DNA of 57,086 bases from an uncultured Oscillospiraceae bacterium (GCA_900545625.1 UQZS01000005.1:1-57086); one strand, 5' to 3'; positions 33,962-41,815 are shown, numbered from the stretch's first letter. The notes: generated by a model not told the origin, from the letters alone. A program made the numbers and translations.

Positions 33962-35584
33962 ATGAAGAAAAGGAAAGTGCTCGTTTCCCTGCTGCTGGCG
34001 GTTGTGCTTTTGTGCACGGCGATGCTGCCCGTGCTCGCGGCGACCACAGGGGAGGTAGTCACGCAAAGCAGTCCGCTGCGTGTGCGCACAGGTCCCGGTA
34101 CGAGGCACAGCGTTAAATATCAGGACGGTGAAGTCGTGCAGCTCCCGAAGGGCAGCCCGGTCTCCATCCTCGAAGAGGTGCCCTGCGACGACGGCACGAC
34201 AAGTTATACCTGGTATCGCATTGAAGCGACCTTCAACGGCAAGATCGTTTCCGGTTATGTCGCATCGATCTATGTCGCCGTGACCTCGACGGATCCCGGT
34301 GACTCCGACGACACCGGCGACAGCACGGCGGTCGATATTTACGATGTTCCCGAACCGTATCGCCCGTACCTCATCGATTTAATGGAGGCGCATCCGAATT
34401 GGACGTTCACCTTTTATGATACGGGGCTTGACTGGGATGACGTACAGTATAATGAGTCCTATGCAGGCAAACCGTTCCGCAACGTCATCAGCCCATCATC
34501 CAACAGCGCATATCGTTACAAGGACGCAAACGGGCAGTATTTAAAATCCGCCGAAGGCTGGTATCAGGCGTCCGACCAGACTATCGCATATTACATGGAT
34601 CCGCGCAATCTGATGACGGAATCGCGCATTTTCCAGTTCGAGCTGCTTTCCTATGACGAGGATCTGCAAACGCTTGCGGGCATTGAGGAGGTCTTGAAGG
34701 GCACGTTCATGGACGGCAAGACCATCACCGCCACGGACGGCAGGCAGGTTACATACGCGCAGACAATCTTAGAAGCTGCGCAGCAGACCGGTACAAGCGC
34801 TTATTTCCTTGCGACCAAGATCATTCAGGAGGTTGGCAGAAACGGCAGCGGCGCTACAAGCGGCAACTACACCTGCGAGGATGGCTCGGTCATCACCGGG
34901 TATTATAATTTCTATAGTATCCAGGCGACCTCTGCGACCAATGATCCTATTAAGCAAGGTTTGCAATATGCAATGGGCACCGACGCAGAGGATCAGCGCC
35001 CGTGGAACACCCCTTATAAGGCGATTGTCGGCGGTGCAACATGGATCACAAACGGCTATATTTCTGTCGGGCAGGACAGCATCTATCTTAAAAAATTTGC
35101 CGTGGTAAACGACAACGGCGACTTGTATTGGCATCAGTATATGACCAATGTTCAAGCGGCGTGCAGCGAAGCGAGCATCACCTATAACGCTTATCGTGAC
35201 AACAATTTGCTTTCGCAAAACTTCGTGTTTGCGATCCCGCTGTTTGACAATCTGCCGGAGGAACGCTGCCGCTTGGTGGGGGATACCTCTGTCGATCCCG
35301 ACCCGATCCCCGATCCCCAGCCCGAACCAGAGCCTGAGCCGGAACCCGAACCTGAACCTGAACCTGAGCCCGAGCCCGAGCCCAGCGGCGTGATGGGCGA
35401 TTTGGATGGCGACGGCAAGGTAAGCGCCACGGACGCGCGGCGGGTGCTGCAAATCGCAGCTGACTTGCGTGACGTCAGCGAAGCGCTCTTCCCGCAGGCA
35501 GATGTGGATAAAAGCGGTGCTGTAAATGCGACGGATGCACGCTGGATCTTGCAGGCGGCGGCAGGGTTACGCGAATTTTCTTAA
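33962..35584 (+). CDS. Secreted glucosaminidase-like wall hydrolase with SH3 and C-terminal dockerin
   Basis: 540 residues. Signal peptide LVSLLLAVVLLCTAMLPVLAA; a bacterial SH3 domain (residues about 30-105, SSPLRVRTGPGTRHSVKYQ ... GYVASIYV); a glucosaminidase-type domain (about 130-440) with AQTILEAAQQTGTSAYFLATK, IIQEVGRNGSGATSGNY and YYNFYSIQAT; a (PE)n linker of about 30 residues; and a type I dockerin (about 478-538) with duplicated calcium loops GDLDGDGKVSATDARRVLQ and ADVDKSGAVNATDARWILQ. The dockerin implies attachment to a cohesin on the surface. Cleavage of GlcNAc bonds in peptidoglycan is inferred. A good terminator follows at once. Confidence 0.9.
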   Translation: MKKRKVLVSLLLAVVLLCTAMLPVLAATTGEVVTQSSPLRVRTGPGTRHSVKYQDGEVVQLPKGSPVSILEEVPCDDGTTSYTWYRIEATFNGKIVSGYVASIYVAVTSTDPGDSDDTGDSTAVDIYDVPEPYRPYLIDLMEAHPNWTFTFYDTGLDWDDVQYNESYAGKPFRNVISPSSNSAYRYKDANGQYLKSAEGWYQASDQTIAYYMDPRNLMTESRIFQFELLSYDEDLQTLAGIEEVLKGTFMDGKTITATDGRQVTYAQTILEAAQQTGTSAYFLATKIIQEVGRNGSGATSGNYTCEDGSVITGYYNFYSIQATSATNDPIKQGLQYAMGTDAEDQRPWNTPYKAIVGGATWITNGYISVGQDSIYLKKFAVVNDNGDLYWHQYMTNVQAACSEASITYNAYRDNNLLSQNFVFAIPLFDNLPEERCRLVGDTSVDPDPIPDPQPEPEPEPEPEPEPEPEPEPEPSGVMGDLDGDGKVSATDARRVLQIAADLRDVSEALFPQADVDKSGAVNATDARWILQAAAGLREFS

Positions 35585-35598
35585 ATCAACGTGCTTTC

Positions 35599-35634
35599 AA
35601 GCGGAGGACTGCTTTTGCCGTTCTCCGCTTTTCT
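35599..35634 (+). terminator. Terminator after the dockerin gene
   Basis: 11-bp stem AAGCGGAGGAC / GTTCTCCGCTT (one G-U) with a 10-base loop and TT tail at 35631-35632. Confidence 0.7.
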
Positions 35635-35737
35635 AACGGTTTTTACAAGCACGGTATGGACTTTTTCGGCAAAATATGTTAGGCTTTGCCTGCGAAACAA
35701 AGGCAGCAGCGTCTGCCAAGCGGAAAAGGAGATTCCC

Positions 35738-36982
35738 ATGCGCAAGCCAAAGATCCAACGGATTTCGATCGATACACCTCTCTTGAAGATCGGTATTATT
35801 TCCGACACACAGCTGCCGCCGACCAAAGGCGGGCTCAGAAAGAAGGATACCTATCTGCAAAGCCTGCGCCGCGCTTTGGCGGCGTTTCGCGATATGCAGG
35901 CGGATATGGTACTGTTTGCAGGCGATATCGGCGACCTCGGCACGCGTTTTTCCTTTCGCACATACCGTCACGCCCTGCACGAGGCGTTCGACGGCACGCC
36001 GACCGTGGTGCAGACCATCATGGGCAACCATGACTATTGGAACAAGAGCTTTCTGACCGCGATTCCACACCGCCTCGCGTTCCGGCGCATTGTCGGGCAG
36101 TCCCCGTGGACACATTATGTCGTCAACGGCTTCCATTTTATCGGTGCTTCGCCGAATTGCGGCAGTATGACGGCGGGCTATAAAAAGGTGCTGCCGTGGC
36201 TGAAAGAGGCGCTGGATACGGCGGCGGCGGAGTCTGAAGGTAAACCGATTTTCGTTATGACGCACAACCAGCCGCGCGATACCTGCTACGGTGCGGACGA
36301 GTGGGGCGACGATACGCTCGACGAGCTGTTCTCCGGGTATCCGAATCTCATCAGCTTCAGCGGCCACAGCCACTATTCGATCTTAGACGAGCGTTCGGTC
36401 TGGCAGGGGAAATACACCGTGTTCAGCACACAGTCGCTTTCATACACGGAGCTTGAAACGGGAAAAATCAACGGTACCATCCCGCCGAACGCCGAAGAAA
36501 CGCCGATGGGCTTCCTTTTGGAGCTTTCCGAAGATACCTTCCGTCTGCGCCGACTGTGCTTTACGGAAAACGGCGTGACCGAGGAAAAGCCGGATTGTCC
36601 GTGGGAATTCCCCATGCCGTATCAAAATGACGGCAGATATGCTTTTGACAAACGAAAGGCTGCAAACCGTCCGCCCGAAATGCGTGCGCAGACTGCACAG
36701 GCGGTGCTTGACGGCGGTGAAATACGTTTTACCTTTGATGCAGGCACGGATGACGACTTTGTGCACAGCTACAAGGTTTTGACAAACGACGGAAAGGAAT
36801 TCCTGTTTTTCAGCGATTTTTATAACGGACTTACGCGCATGCGCGCGCGCGTCACACTGGCTTTGCCTGTATCGCAGCTTTCGAAGACCTCGCAAAGCGT
36901 CCGCATTTACGCGGTAGACAGCTGGGGCGAGCAAAGTGTGGATTTTGCCGAAACTGTTCTGCTGCAGCGTCCCGAAAAATAA
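35738..36982 (+). CDS. Metallophosphoesterase
   Basis: 414 residues. The calcineurin-like metal site is complete: IGIISDTQLPPTKGG (Asp, here followed by Gln instead of the usual His), VLFAGDIGDLG, MGNHDYWNKS, FVMTHNQPRDTC and FSGHSHYSILDE. A beta-rich C-terminal part (about 300-410; RPPEMRAQTAQAVLDGGEIRFTFDAG) is probably an Ig-like accessory domain. No signal peptide from the chosen ATG 35738, which has AAAAGGAG ahead. Open frame upstream to 35591 covers the terminator of the previous gene and is unlikely to be translated. Substrate unknown. Confidence 0.9.
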   Translation: MRKPKIQRISIDTPLLKIGIISDTQLPPTKGGLRKKDTYLQSLRRALAAFRDMQADMVLFAGDIGDLGTRFSFRTYRHALHEAFDGTPTVVQTIMGNHDYWNKSFLTAIPHRLAFRRIVGQSPWTHYVVNGFHFIGASPNCGSMTAGYKKVLPWLKEALDTAAAESEGKPIFVMTHNQPRDTCYGADEWGDDTLDELFSGYPNLISFSGHSHYSILDERSVWQGKYTVFSTQSLSYTELETGKINGTIPPNAEETPMGFLLELSEDTFRLRRLCFTENGVTEEKPDCPWEFPMPYQNDGRYAFDKRKAANRPPEMRAQTAQAVLDGGEIRFTFDAGTDDDFVHSYKVLTNDGKEFLFFSDFYNGLTRMRARVTLALPVSQLSKTSQSVRIYAVDSWGEQSVDFAETVLLQRPEK

Positions 36983-37013
36983 AACTTGTAATAAAGCGAA
37001 AGGGGAGACCGAA

Positions 37014-38093
37014 TTGCCCTTAAAGCTGATTCGAAACGATATTACAAAGGTCACGTGCGATGCGATCGTCAACGCAGCAAATTCTACGCTCTTAGGCGGG
37101 GGCGGCGTAGACGGCGCCATCCATAAGGCGGCGGGCAGGGGGCTGTTGCTCGAATGCATGAAGCTCGGCGGCTGTAAACCGGGGCAGGCCAAGATCACAG
37201 GGGGATACCGGCTTCCCTGCAAATATGTTGTCCATACCGTCGGGCCGAAGTGGCGCGGCGGCACGAACAGGGAAAAAGAGACGCTGCAGTCCTGCTATCG
37301 GGAATCCCTGCGCCTTGCGGAAGCGCACGGGTGCGAGAGCGTCGCCTTCCCGCTGATTTCTGCTGGGGTGTACGGCTATCCGAAAGCGCAAGCGTTCCGC
37401 GTGGCGGTCGATACCATCACCGAATATCTGCTGAAAAGCGATATGCTCGTCTACCTCGTCATTTTCGATAAAGCAGTGTACCAGATCAGTGAAAAGCTCT
37501 ACGGCGACATCGCCGCATACATTGATGATTGTTATGTAGAGCAGCACACCGATACGGAATCGGAGCAAAACAGACGCATGTACGGCGGCGAGAGCATGCC
37601 GCTCGCACCTAACTCCGTATACGCTCCCAATATGTCTGATGAGCCAAATGCAGGCACGCTGTTGACTGAGGACATCACCGTTACGTTTCAAAAAGCGCTC
37701 GAATTTCCCGACGTACAGCAAGCTGACGATTTGGAACAGGCACTGCAACAGCTGGACGAGAGCTTTTCGGAAATGCTGCTGCGCAAGATCGACGAAAAGG
37801 GCATGACGGATGCGGCTTGCTACAAAAAGGCAAACATCGACCGTAAGCTGTTCTCCAAAATTCGCAGCAATCGGTTGTATAAACCAAGCAAGCCCACAGC
37901 CCTTGCCTTTGCCGTCGCGCTGGAGCTGCCGCTTGAGGAAACAAAAGACCTGCTCCAAAAGGCGGGCTTTGCCCTGTCGCACAGCAGTAAGTTTGACATC
38001 ATTGTGGAATACTTCATCTGCCATGGGGTGTATGATATTTTCGAGATCAACGAAGCATTGTTTGCGTTCGACCAAAGTTTGCTCGGTAGTTGA
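37014..38093 (+). CDS. Macro-domain protein with helical C-terminal domain
   Basis: 359 residues. The N-terminal 165 residues form a macro domain of the O-acetyl-ADP-ribose deacetylase (YmdB/MacroD) kind: LKLIRNDITKVTCDAIVNAA, NSTLLGGGGVDGAIHKAAG, CKPGQAKITGGYRLPCKYVV and FPLISAGVYGYPKAQA. It should bind or hydrolyse ADP-ribose conjugates. The C-terminal ~120 residues (SEMLLRKIDEKGMTDAACY ... LALELPLEETKDLLQKAGF-like AVALELPLEETKDLLQKAGF) resemble an XRE-like or similar helix-turn-helix fold. The start is TTG at 37014 with AAAGGGGAG ahead; no ATG suits. A VWA gene follows after a hairpin. A signalling or stress role is inference. Confidence 0.88.
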   Translation: MPLKLIRNDITKVTCDAIVNAANSTLLGGGGVDGAIHKAAGRGLLLECMKLGGCKPGQAKITGGYRLPCKYVVHTVGPKWRGGTNREKETLQSCYRESLRLAEAHGCESVAFPLISAGVYGYPKAQAFRVAVDTITEYLLKSDMLVYLVIFDKAVYQISEKLYGDIAAYIDDCYVEQHTDTESEQNRRMYGGESMPLAPNSVYAPNMSDEPNAGTLLTEDITVTFQKALEFPDVQQADDLEQALQQLDESFSEMLLRKIDEKGMTDAACYKKANIDRKLFSKIRSNRLYKPSKPTALAFAVALELPLEETKDLLQKAGFALSHSSKFDIIVEYFICHGVYDIFEINEALFAFDQSLLGS

Positions 38094-38135
38094 TTTGTCG
38101 CTTTTCAGGCGACCAAAACCATATTCCAAAAGGAT

Positions 38136-38180
38136 ATACTGTGGCTGCAAGGTCAAAGATTTGCAGTCACAGTATTTTTT
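38136..38180 (+). terminator. Terminator-like hairpin between macro and VWA genes
   Basis: 15-bp stem with one G-U pair (38136-38150 with 38161-38175), 10-base loop, and TTTTT at 38176-38180. The GGAGG ribosome site of the VWA gene starts on the next base, so hairpin or terminator function would also affect that gene. Confidence 0.75.
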
Positions 38181-38193
38181 GGAGGTTTTGAAA

Positions 38194-38859
38194 ATGAAAG
38201 AAAACAGAAAAAACAACACCACCGAGCTCGTATTCATCCTCGACCGCAGCGGTTCCATGTCCGGCTTGGAAGGCGACACCATCGGCGGCTTTAACGCGAT
38301 GCTCGAAAAGCAGAAGCAGCAGGAGGGTGCCTGCTTTGTTACGACGGTTTTGTTCGACCATGAGATCATCACCCTGCACGACCGCCTGCCGCTTGCACAC
38401 GTGCCGATGATGACGAAAAAGGACTATACCGTGCGCGGCTGCACGGCGCTGCTCGACGCCGTGGGCAGCACGATCCGGCACATCGTGAATATCCATCGCT
38501 ATGCACGTCCCGAGGACATCCCCGCGCATACGCTGTTTGTTATCACCACCGACGGCATGGAAAACGCCAGCCATGCATTTACAGCTGAGCAGGTTCGCAC
38601 CATGATCGAAAAAGAACGCGATAAATACGGCTGGGAATTCCTGTTTTTGGGCGCAAATATGGACGCCGTGCAGACCGCGCGCGACTTCGGGATCCGGGAG
38701 GACCGCGCCGTGACCTACCAAAGCGACAGTGCGGGCACGCAGTTAAACTATGAAGTGCTCAGCGATACCATCGGCTGTTTTCGTATGAATGCACCGCTTT
38801 CCGCCGACTGGAAAAGCCGCATCGAGCAGGATGTGAAAAAGCGGAAAAAGAATAAGTAA
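38194..38859 (+). CDS. VWA-domain protein
   Basis: 221-residue von Willebrand factor type A domain covering nearly the full length. MIDAS metal-site elements are intact: LVFILDRSGSMSGLEGDTI (DxSxS), the threonine in VRGCTALLDAVGSTI and the aspartate in FVITTDGMENAS. It is small, without signal peptide or membrane segment, and ends in lysine-rich KKRKKNK. VWA proteins bind partners through the bound metal. Neighbour is the macro-domain gene; a pairing of ADP-ribose sensing and VWA is interesting but unproven. ATG 38194 with GGAGG 8 bp ahead. Confidence 0.92.
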   Translation: MKENRKNNTTELVFILDRSGSMSGLEGDTIGGFNAMLEKQKQQEGACFVTTVLFDHEIITLHDRLPLAHVPMMTKKDYTVRGCTALLDAVGSTIRHIVNIHRYARPEDIPAHTLFVITTDGMENASHAFTAEQVRTMIEKERDKYGWEFLFLGANMDAVQTARDFGIREDRAVTYQSDSAGTQLNYEVLSDTIGCFRMNAPLSADWKSRIEQDVKKRKKNK

Positions 38860-38868
38860 ACGTTTACA

Positions 38869-38901
38869 ACCGGGCGTGCGAGGCAAAATCGCACTCCCGG
38901 T
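38869..38901. terminator. Hairpin after VWA gene
   Basis: ACCGGGCGTGCGA / TCGCACTCCCGGT with one mismatch and a 7-base loop; no U-tract, so its terminator activity is doubtful. Confidence 0.45.
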
Positions 38902-38976
38902 ATATCCTGTACGAAAAAATTGTAAAACGCGAACACATTTTAGTATTTTAAAACTGCAAAAAAGAAAAATTTATTG

Positions 38977-39005
38977 TTGCTTTTTCCCGGGAAATCCGTT
39001 ATACT
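38977..39005 (+). promoter_or_regulatory. tRNA-Leu promoter
   Basis: TTGCTT (38977-38982), 17 bp, TATACT (39000-39005), 17 bp upstream of the mature tRNA 5' end. Confidence 0.8.
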
Positions 39006-39022
39006 ATATTCACGTCAAAAAT

Positions 39023-39109
39023 GCCGGTGTGATGGAATTGGCAGACGTGCTGGACTCAAAATCCAGTGGTAGCGATACCGTACCGGTTCGACCCCGGTCA
39101 CCGGCACCA
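39023..39109 (+). tRNA. tRNA-Leu (anticodon CAA), integration target
   Basis: 87 bases including an encoded CCA. Acceptor stem GCCGGTG / CACCGGC, anticodon stem CTGGA / TCCAG with loop CTCAAAA, giving anticodon CAA (reads UUG), a long class II variable arm (GTGGTAGCGATACCGTA region) and T-arm CCGGTTCGACCCCGG. The part from 39054 onward is an att duplicate: since the element lies downstream, this 3' half was contributed by the element and rebuilds a full tRNA. Confidence 0.95.
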
Positions 39110-39110
39110 G
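39054..39110. repeat. attL (inside tRNA-Leu)
   Basis: 57 bases identical to 42976-43032, running from the anticodon loop to one base past CCA. Identity stops abruptly at both ends. Confidence 0.95.
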
Positions 39111-39113
39111 CGC

Positions 39114-39170
39114 AAGAAACCTTGATTCTGCTTGCTTTTTGTGGATGTCAAGGTTTCTTTTCTTTTTCTT
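39114..39170 (+). terminator. Element-borne terminator behind tRNA-Leu
   Basis: 12-bp perfect stem AAGAAACCTTGA / TCAAGGTTTCTT (39114-39125, 39148-39159) followed by TTCTTTTTCTT. It replaces the tRNA's own terminator, now displaced to 43033, and also faces the integrase gene. Confidence 0.75.
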
Positions 39171-39191
39171 GAAATGTACCGCAATGCGGAA

Positions 39192-39212
39192 TTTCTAACA
39201 CTTTTTCTAACA
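39192..39212. promoter_or_regulatory. Left integrase arm-type sites
   Basis: TTTCTAACA at 39192-39200 and again at 39204-39212, both in plus orientation, just beyond the integrase stop. The same pair occurs at the right end of the element. Confidence 0.65.
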
Positions 39213-39215
39213 TGG

Positions 39216-40358
39216 TTAGAGTAAATCCGACATGGAGACTGCGATATTGTTTTTCCGCCTGACATCCAAATGCGAATAGATGTTTGCCGTTGTGCTGAAA
39301 TCCGAGTGACCGAGCCATTCTTGAATGTCTTTCATAGAAAAACCTTTCGCCACAAGCAAACTTGCGCAAGTGTGCCTTAAATCGTGAAATCGAATAATGG
39401 GCAAGTCGTACTTTTGCAGTAATTGCTTGAATTTATGCGTGATGTAGTTGGGGGAGTATGGCGTTCCGTTTTCCCATTTGAATATGTAATCATTACAAAC
39501 ATATTCGCCGCCAAACAATTCCGCGTTTTTACTTTCGGCTTCCTTGAGAGTAAGCAAGATTTGCCGCACTTCGTTTGTTATGGGATATGTGCGAAAGCTG
39601 GAAGCGTTTTTTGTGCTGTCTTTCTCCACAATCTCGCTAAACTGCACGACCGTGTGTTTAATGGACAGAGTATTGTTTTCAAAGCTGACGCTATCCCATT
39701 TCAATCCGAGCACTTCGCTTCGCCGCAAACCGTAAACGATTGTTAAATAAATAAGCGGATACAGGGATTCATCTTTTATGCATTCCAGCAAGTGGCTGAT
39801 TTGACTTGCCGTGTAAAAATTTGCATTGAATTTCTGTATCTTCGGCAAGATAACAAATTCACTTGGATTTGTTGTGATATATCCGCATTTTACAGCTTCT
39901 TTTAAGACCTGCTTTATGATAACAAGATGCGATTTGACGCTTTTTGCAGACAGACCGCCTTTTCCGTCGCTGCGTCCGTTTGCGCTTTTGTCGTCAATAT
40001 AGTCTTGTATATCCTTGCGGCTTAAATCACACAATTTGATGGCTTTCGGCTTGAAATAGGGCACGATGTGCGCACGAACAATCGTTTTATACCCTTGATA
40101 GGTTACTTCGTCTATGCTCGCTCTTTTCGCTTCCAGCCAGCGCTGCACAAACTCACTGAACAAAATATCGAATAATAGGATATTTCCTTTGACTTCATAC
40201 GCTTTGATTTCATTGCGCAAAATCTGCTCAGCTTTTCGCTTGTTGCCTTTGATTTCCAATCCCGTGGCAATCCACTTTTGTTTGCGTTTACCGTTTGCGT
40301 CGGTAAGATTTATGACGGCATAATATTTGCCGTTTTTAATTTGCAGGCTTCCTGTCAT
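39216..40358 (-). CDS. int: Tyrosine recombinase integrase
   Basis: 380 residues, phage-integrase family. An N-terminal AP2-like arm-binding segment (KNGKYYAVINLTDANGKRKQ), a core-binding SAM-like domain (about 65-175, FVQRWLEAKRASIDEVTYQGY) and the catalytic domain follow: first arginine in VYGLRRSEVLGLKW, HxxR in FHDLRHTCASLLVAKG, WLGHSDFSTTANIYSHLD with the histidine and nucleophile tyrosine. It integrates and excises the element at the tRNA-Leu att site. AAAGGAG precedes ATG 40358. Lies 47 bp after the small HTH gene, third in the minus-strand operon. Confidence 0.96.
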   Translation of the reverse strand: MTGSLQIKNGKYYAVINLTDANGKRKQKWIATGLEIKGNKRKAEQILRNEIKAYEVKGNILLFDILFSEFVQRWLEAKRASIDEVTYQGYKTIVRAHIVPYFKPKAIKLCDLSRKDIQDYIDDKSANGRSDGKGGLSAKSVKSHLVIIKQVLKEAVKCGYITTNPSEFVILPKIQKFNANFYTASQISHLLECIKDESLYPLIYLTIVYGLRRSEVLGLKWDSVSFENNTLSIKHTVVQFSEIVEKDSTKNASSFRTYPITNEVRQILLTLKEAESKNAELFGGEYVCNDYIFKWENGTPYSPNYITHKFKQLLQKYDLPIIRFHDLRHTCASLLVAKGFSMKDIQEWLGHSDFSTTANIYSHLDVRRKNNIAVSMSDLL

Positions 40359-40405
40359 GGTAACTCCTTTCTTTTGAAACCTGTTATTGCTGTCAGTTTC
40401 ATAGT

Positions 40406-40582
40406 TTATCGGAATTTGCTGATAAAATCAATTAAAAAGATTTTCGGGATAATGTATTTACGCCCGATTTTAATAGATTGCAGTGCACCCATTTGAAGCA
40501 GTTTGTAAACGGAATTTTTGCCAATATGCAAAGCCGCACAAACTTCGTCAACCGTTAAAACATCTTTGTATGTATCAAACAT
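40406..40582 (-). CDS. Small helix-turn-helix protein, likely excisionase
   Basis: 58 residues, MFDTYKDVLTVDEVCAALHI followed by GKNSVYKLLQMGALQSIKIG and RKYIIPKIFLIDFISKFR. This is the winged helix (HTH_17/excisionase type) typical of Xis partners of tyrosine integrases. AAGGTGG lies a few bases ahead of ATG 40582, and the gene begins 11 bp after the rep stop and ends 47 bp before integrase. An operon with rep and int is likely; directionality control of excision is inferred from family and position. Confidence 0.85.
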   Translation of the reverse strand: MFDTYKDVLTVDEVCAALHIGKNSVYKLLQMGALQSIKIGRKYIIPKIFLIDFISKFR

Positions 40583-40593
40583 AGCGCACCACC

Positions 40594-41610
40594 TTACAAA
40601 AGATAGTTCGCGGGGTCTTCGTCTTCTTTAATGACGGTGTCATCACCGAAGAAAGTTACTTCTCCGTTGTTTCGTGTATAATGCGTTATATCCGTAAGAC
40701 GACGGATAAGCGCGTTCCATCTCTTTGGATGTTCTGTTTGAACATTTTTATATTGTTTCCATAGCGAAATATTACTTAAAATATATACTTCGGTATAACA
40801 GGCGATTTTATCTGCAAAACGGGCGGGCAATCTACACGGATAGCCGTCAAGATATTGCAATAAATCCGTGATAGGAAATCCGCTGTTAAATTCGTCACAA
40901 AGAAGCACCGGCTCACCTTTGTACCCGTCAAATGGGTGTTCGTAATTCGTGATTTTATAGACATTTTCATACCCGTGTTTCTCCATTACGCCGCGTGTTT
41001 TGCCTGTTCCTGTTTCGCCATAGATATAATGCACTTTGATATTACGGAAAGTGTTTTTGAAGCGTTCCTCTAAAAGAGTTTGCCGCGCTCGTTCGATATA
41101 TGATAAGCGTGATAAACAACTCGGATACTTTTCCAAGATTTCAGCGTCAGAACAACCGTCCTTTATCATTTGCAAGACTTGTTCCGATACCGTTTCATTC
41201 TTTGCGGCTTTATCCAACGGAATTTCACCGCATTCCTCAAAGGTTTCTATATGGTTTGTTTCCTTTTTTGGGGAATTGGCGTACACCCCCTCTTTGCGGA
41301 TATAGTCGCGGTTTTCCTGTGAACTACCGAGCGCAGTTTCAATGTGTGCCCCCTCAAAGCGTTTTTTCATTGAAAAGAAATACACGGCATTTCGATAGCA
41401 CACATAAATATGTGTGTGCGGCGTGCCGTTTTCCCCCGTTTCATCACACATACAGTAATAAACAGGGGGGGTTTCCGCAAGAATAGCACGGATTTTTTCG
41501 TGCGTATACCCTTTTTCAACAGGGTTGTTGATAGTCAACTGATACTTGCGTGAACGCGTGTTTTTTGCTTTTTGCAAGGTTTCACCACCTTTTTCTAAAT
41601 TTGTTTTCAT
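40594..41610 (-). CDS. rep: CRESS-type replication initiator (HUH endonuclease + SF3 helicase)
   Basis: 338 residues. HUH endonuclease domain: motif I LTINNP (25-30), motif II HTH (65-67) in TPHTHIYV, motif III YIRK (Tyr103, Lys106). Superfamily 3 helicase: Walker A GETGTGKT (198-205), Walker B VLLCDE (235-240), motif C YILSN (276-280) and an arginine-finger-like ALIRRL (300-305). This order is that of circovirus, geminivirus and nanovirus Reps and of bacterial pCRESS plasmids. It would nick the origin loop 38 bp upstream of its own start and drive rolling-circle replication. ATG 41610 with AAAGGAG 5 bp ahead is used; open frame upstream to 41769 runs through the origin and has no support. 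Confidence 0.95.
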   Translation of the reverse strand: MKTNLEKGGETLQKAKNTRSRKYQLTINNPVEKGYTHEKIRAILAETPPVYYCMCDETGENGTPHTHIYVCYRNAVYFFSMKKRFEGAHIETALGSSQENRDYIRKEGVYANSPKKETNHIETFEECGEIPLDKAAKNETVSEQVLQMIKDGCSDAEILEKYPSCLSRLSYIERARQTLLEERFKNTFRNIKVHYIYGETGTGKTRGVMEKHGYENVYKITNYEHPFDGYKGEPVLLCDEFNSGFPITDLLQYLDGYPCRLPARFADKIACYTEVYILSNISLWKQYKNVQTEHPKRWNALIRRLTDITHYTRNNGEVTFFGDDTVIKEDEDPANYLL

Positions 41611-41629
41611 AAAACTCCTTTCTGCTGTG

Positions 41630-41643
41630 ACACAATTACACAA
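41630..41643 (-). promoter_or_regulatory. Candidate Rep-binding iterons
   Basis: On the rep strand TTGTGT occurs twice, 8 bp apart (41638-41643 and 41630-41635), with an inverted TTGTGC at 41645-41650 touching the stem base. Short tandem repeats next to the stem-loop are the usual Rep recognition sites in CRESS replicons. Confidence 0.55.
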
Positions 41644-41647
41644 GTTG

Positions 41648-41675
41648 TGCAAAAGGGTAATACTAACCTTTTGCA
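41648..41675 (-). other. Replication origin stem-loop with TAGTATTAC nonanucleotide
   Basis: Perfect 9-bp stem TGCAAAAGG / CCTTTTGCA with a 10-base loop, which on the minus (rep) strand reads TTAGTATTAC. It contains TAGTATTAC, the loop sequence of circovirus origins (geminiviruses have TAATATTAC), where Rep nicks before the last two bases. Position upstream of rep on the coding strand matches virus layout. Confidence 0.92.
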
Positions 41676-41687
41676 TTCGGCGTGCTC

Positions 41688-41708
41688 GGCGCCCGCAATG
41701 CGGGTGCC
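41688..41708. other. Second GC-rich hairpin upstream of rep
   Basis: 9-bp stem GGCGCCCGC / GCGGGTGCC (one G-U) with loop AAT, 13 bp beyond the origin hairpin in the rep leader. Possibly a single-strand or lagging-strand signal, or a leader structure. Confidence 0.5.
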
Positions 41709-41754
41709 CCGCGCAACGCCCAACCGCCCAATCGCACAGCGTTACAAAATATTC

Positions 41755-41779
41755 GATAATCACTAACAATTTGATTATC
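41755..41779. promoter_or_regulatory. Candidate repressor operator
   Basis: Inverted repeat GATAATC / GATTATC with an 11-base centre, covering the expected start site of the rep-direction promoter. It is the best visible palindrome in the divergent control region and so the probable binding site of the S24-type repressor. Confidence 0.65.
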
Positions 41780-41786
41780 CTTCAAA

Positions 41787-41815
41787 AGAATATCACTTCT
41801 CAACAATTTTGTCAA
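41787..41815 (-). promoter_or_regulatory. rep-xis-int promoter
   Basis: Minus strand: TTGACA (41810-41815), 17 bp, TATTCT (41787-41792). Its transcript would carry the origin hairpin in the leader. Confidence 0.83.

Noticed and set aside
41688..41708. This GC-rich hairpin as the main replication origin
   Set aside because: Its 3-base loop has no nonanucleotide; the adjacent hairpin at 41648-41675 has the full TAGTATTAC loop and a perfect stem.
41611..41769. N-terminal extension of Rep
   Set aside because: It would be encoded by the origin hairpin and leader; the ATG at 41610 has a strong ribosome site and the HUH domain begins right after it.
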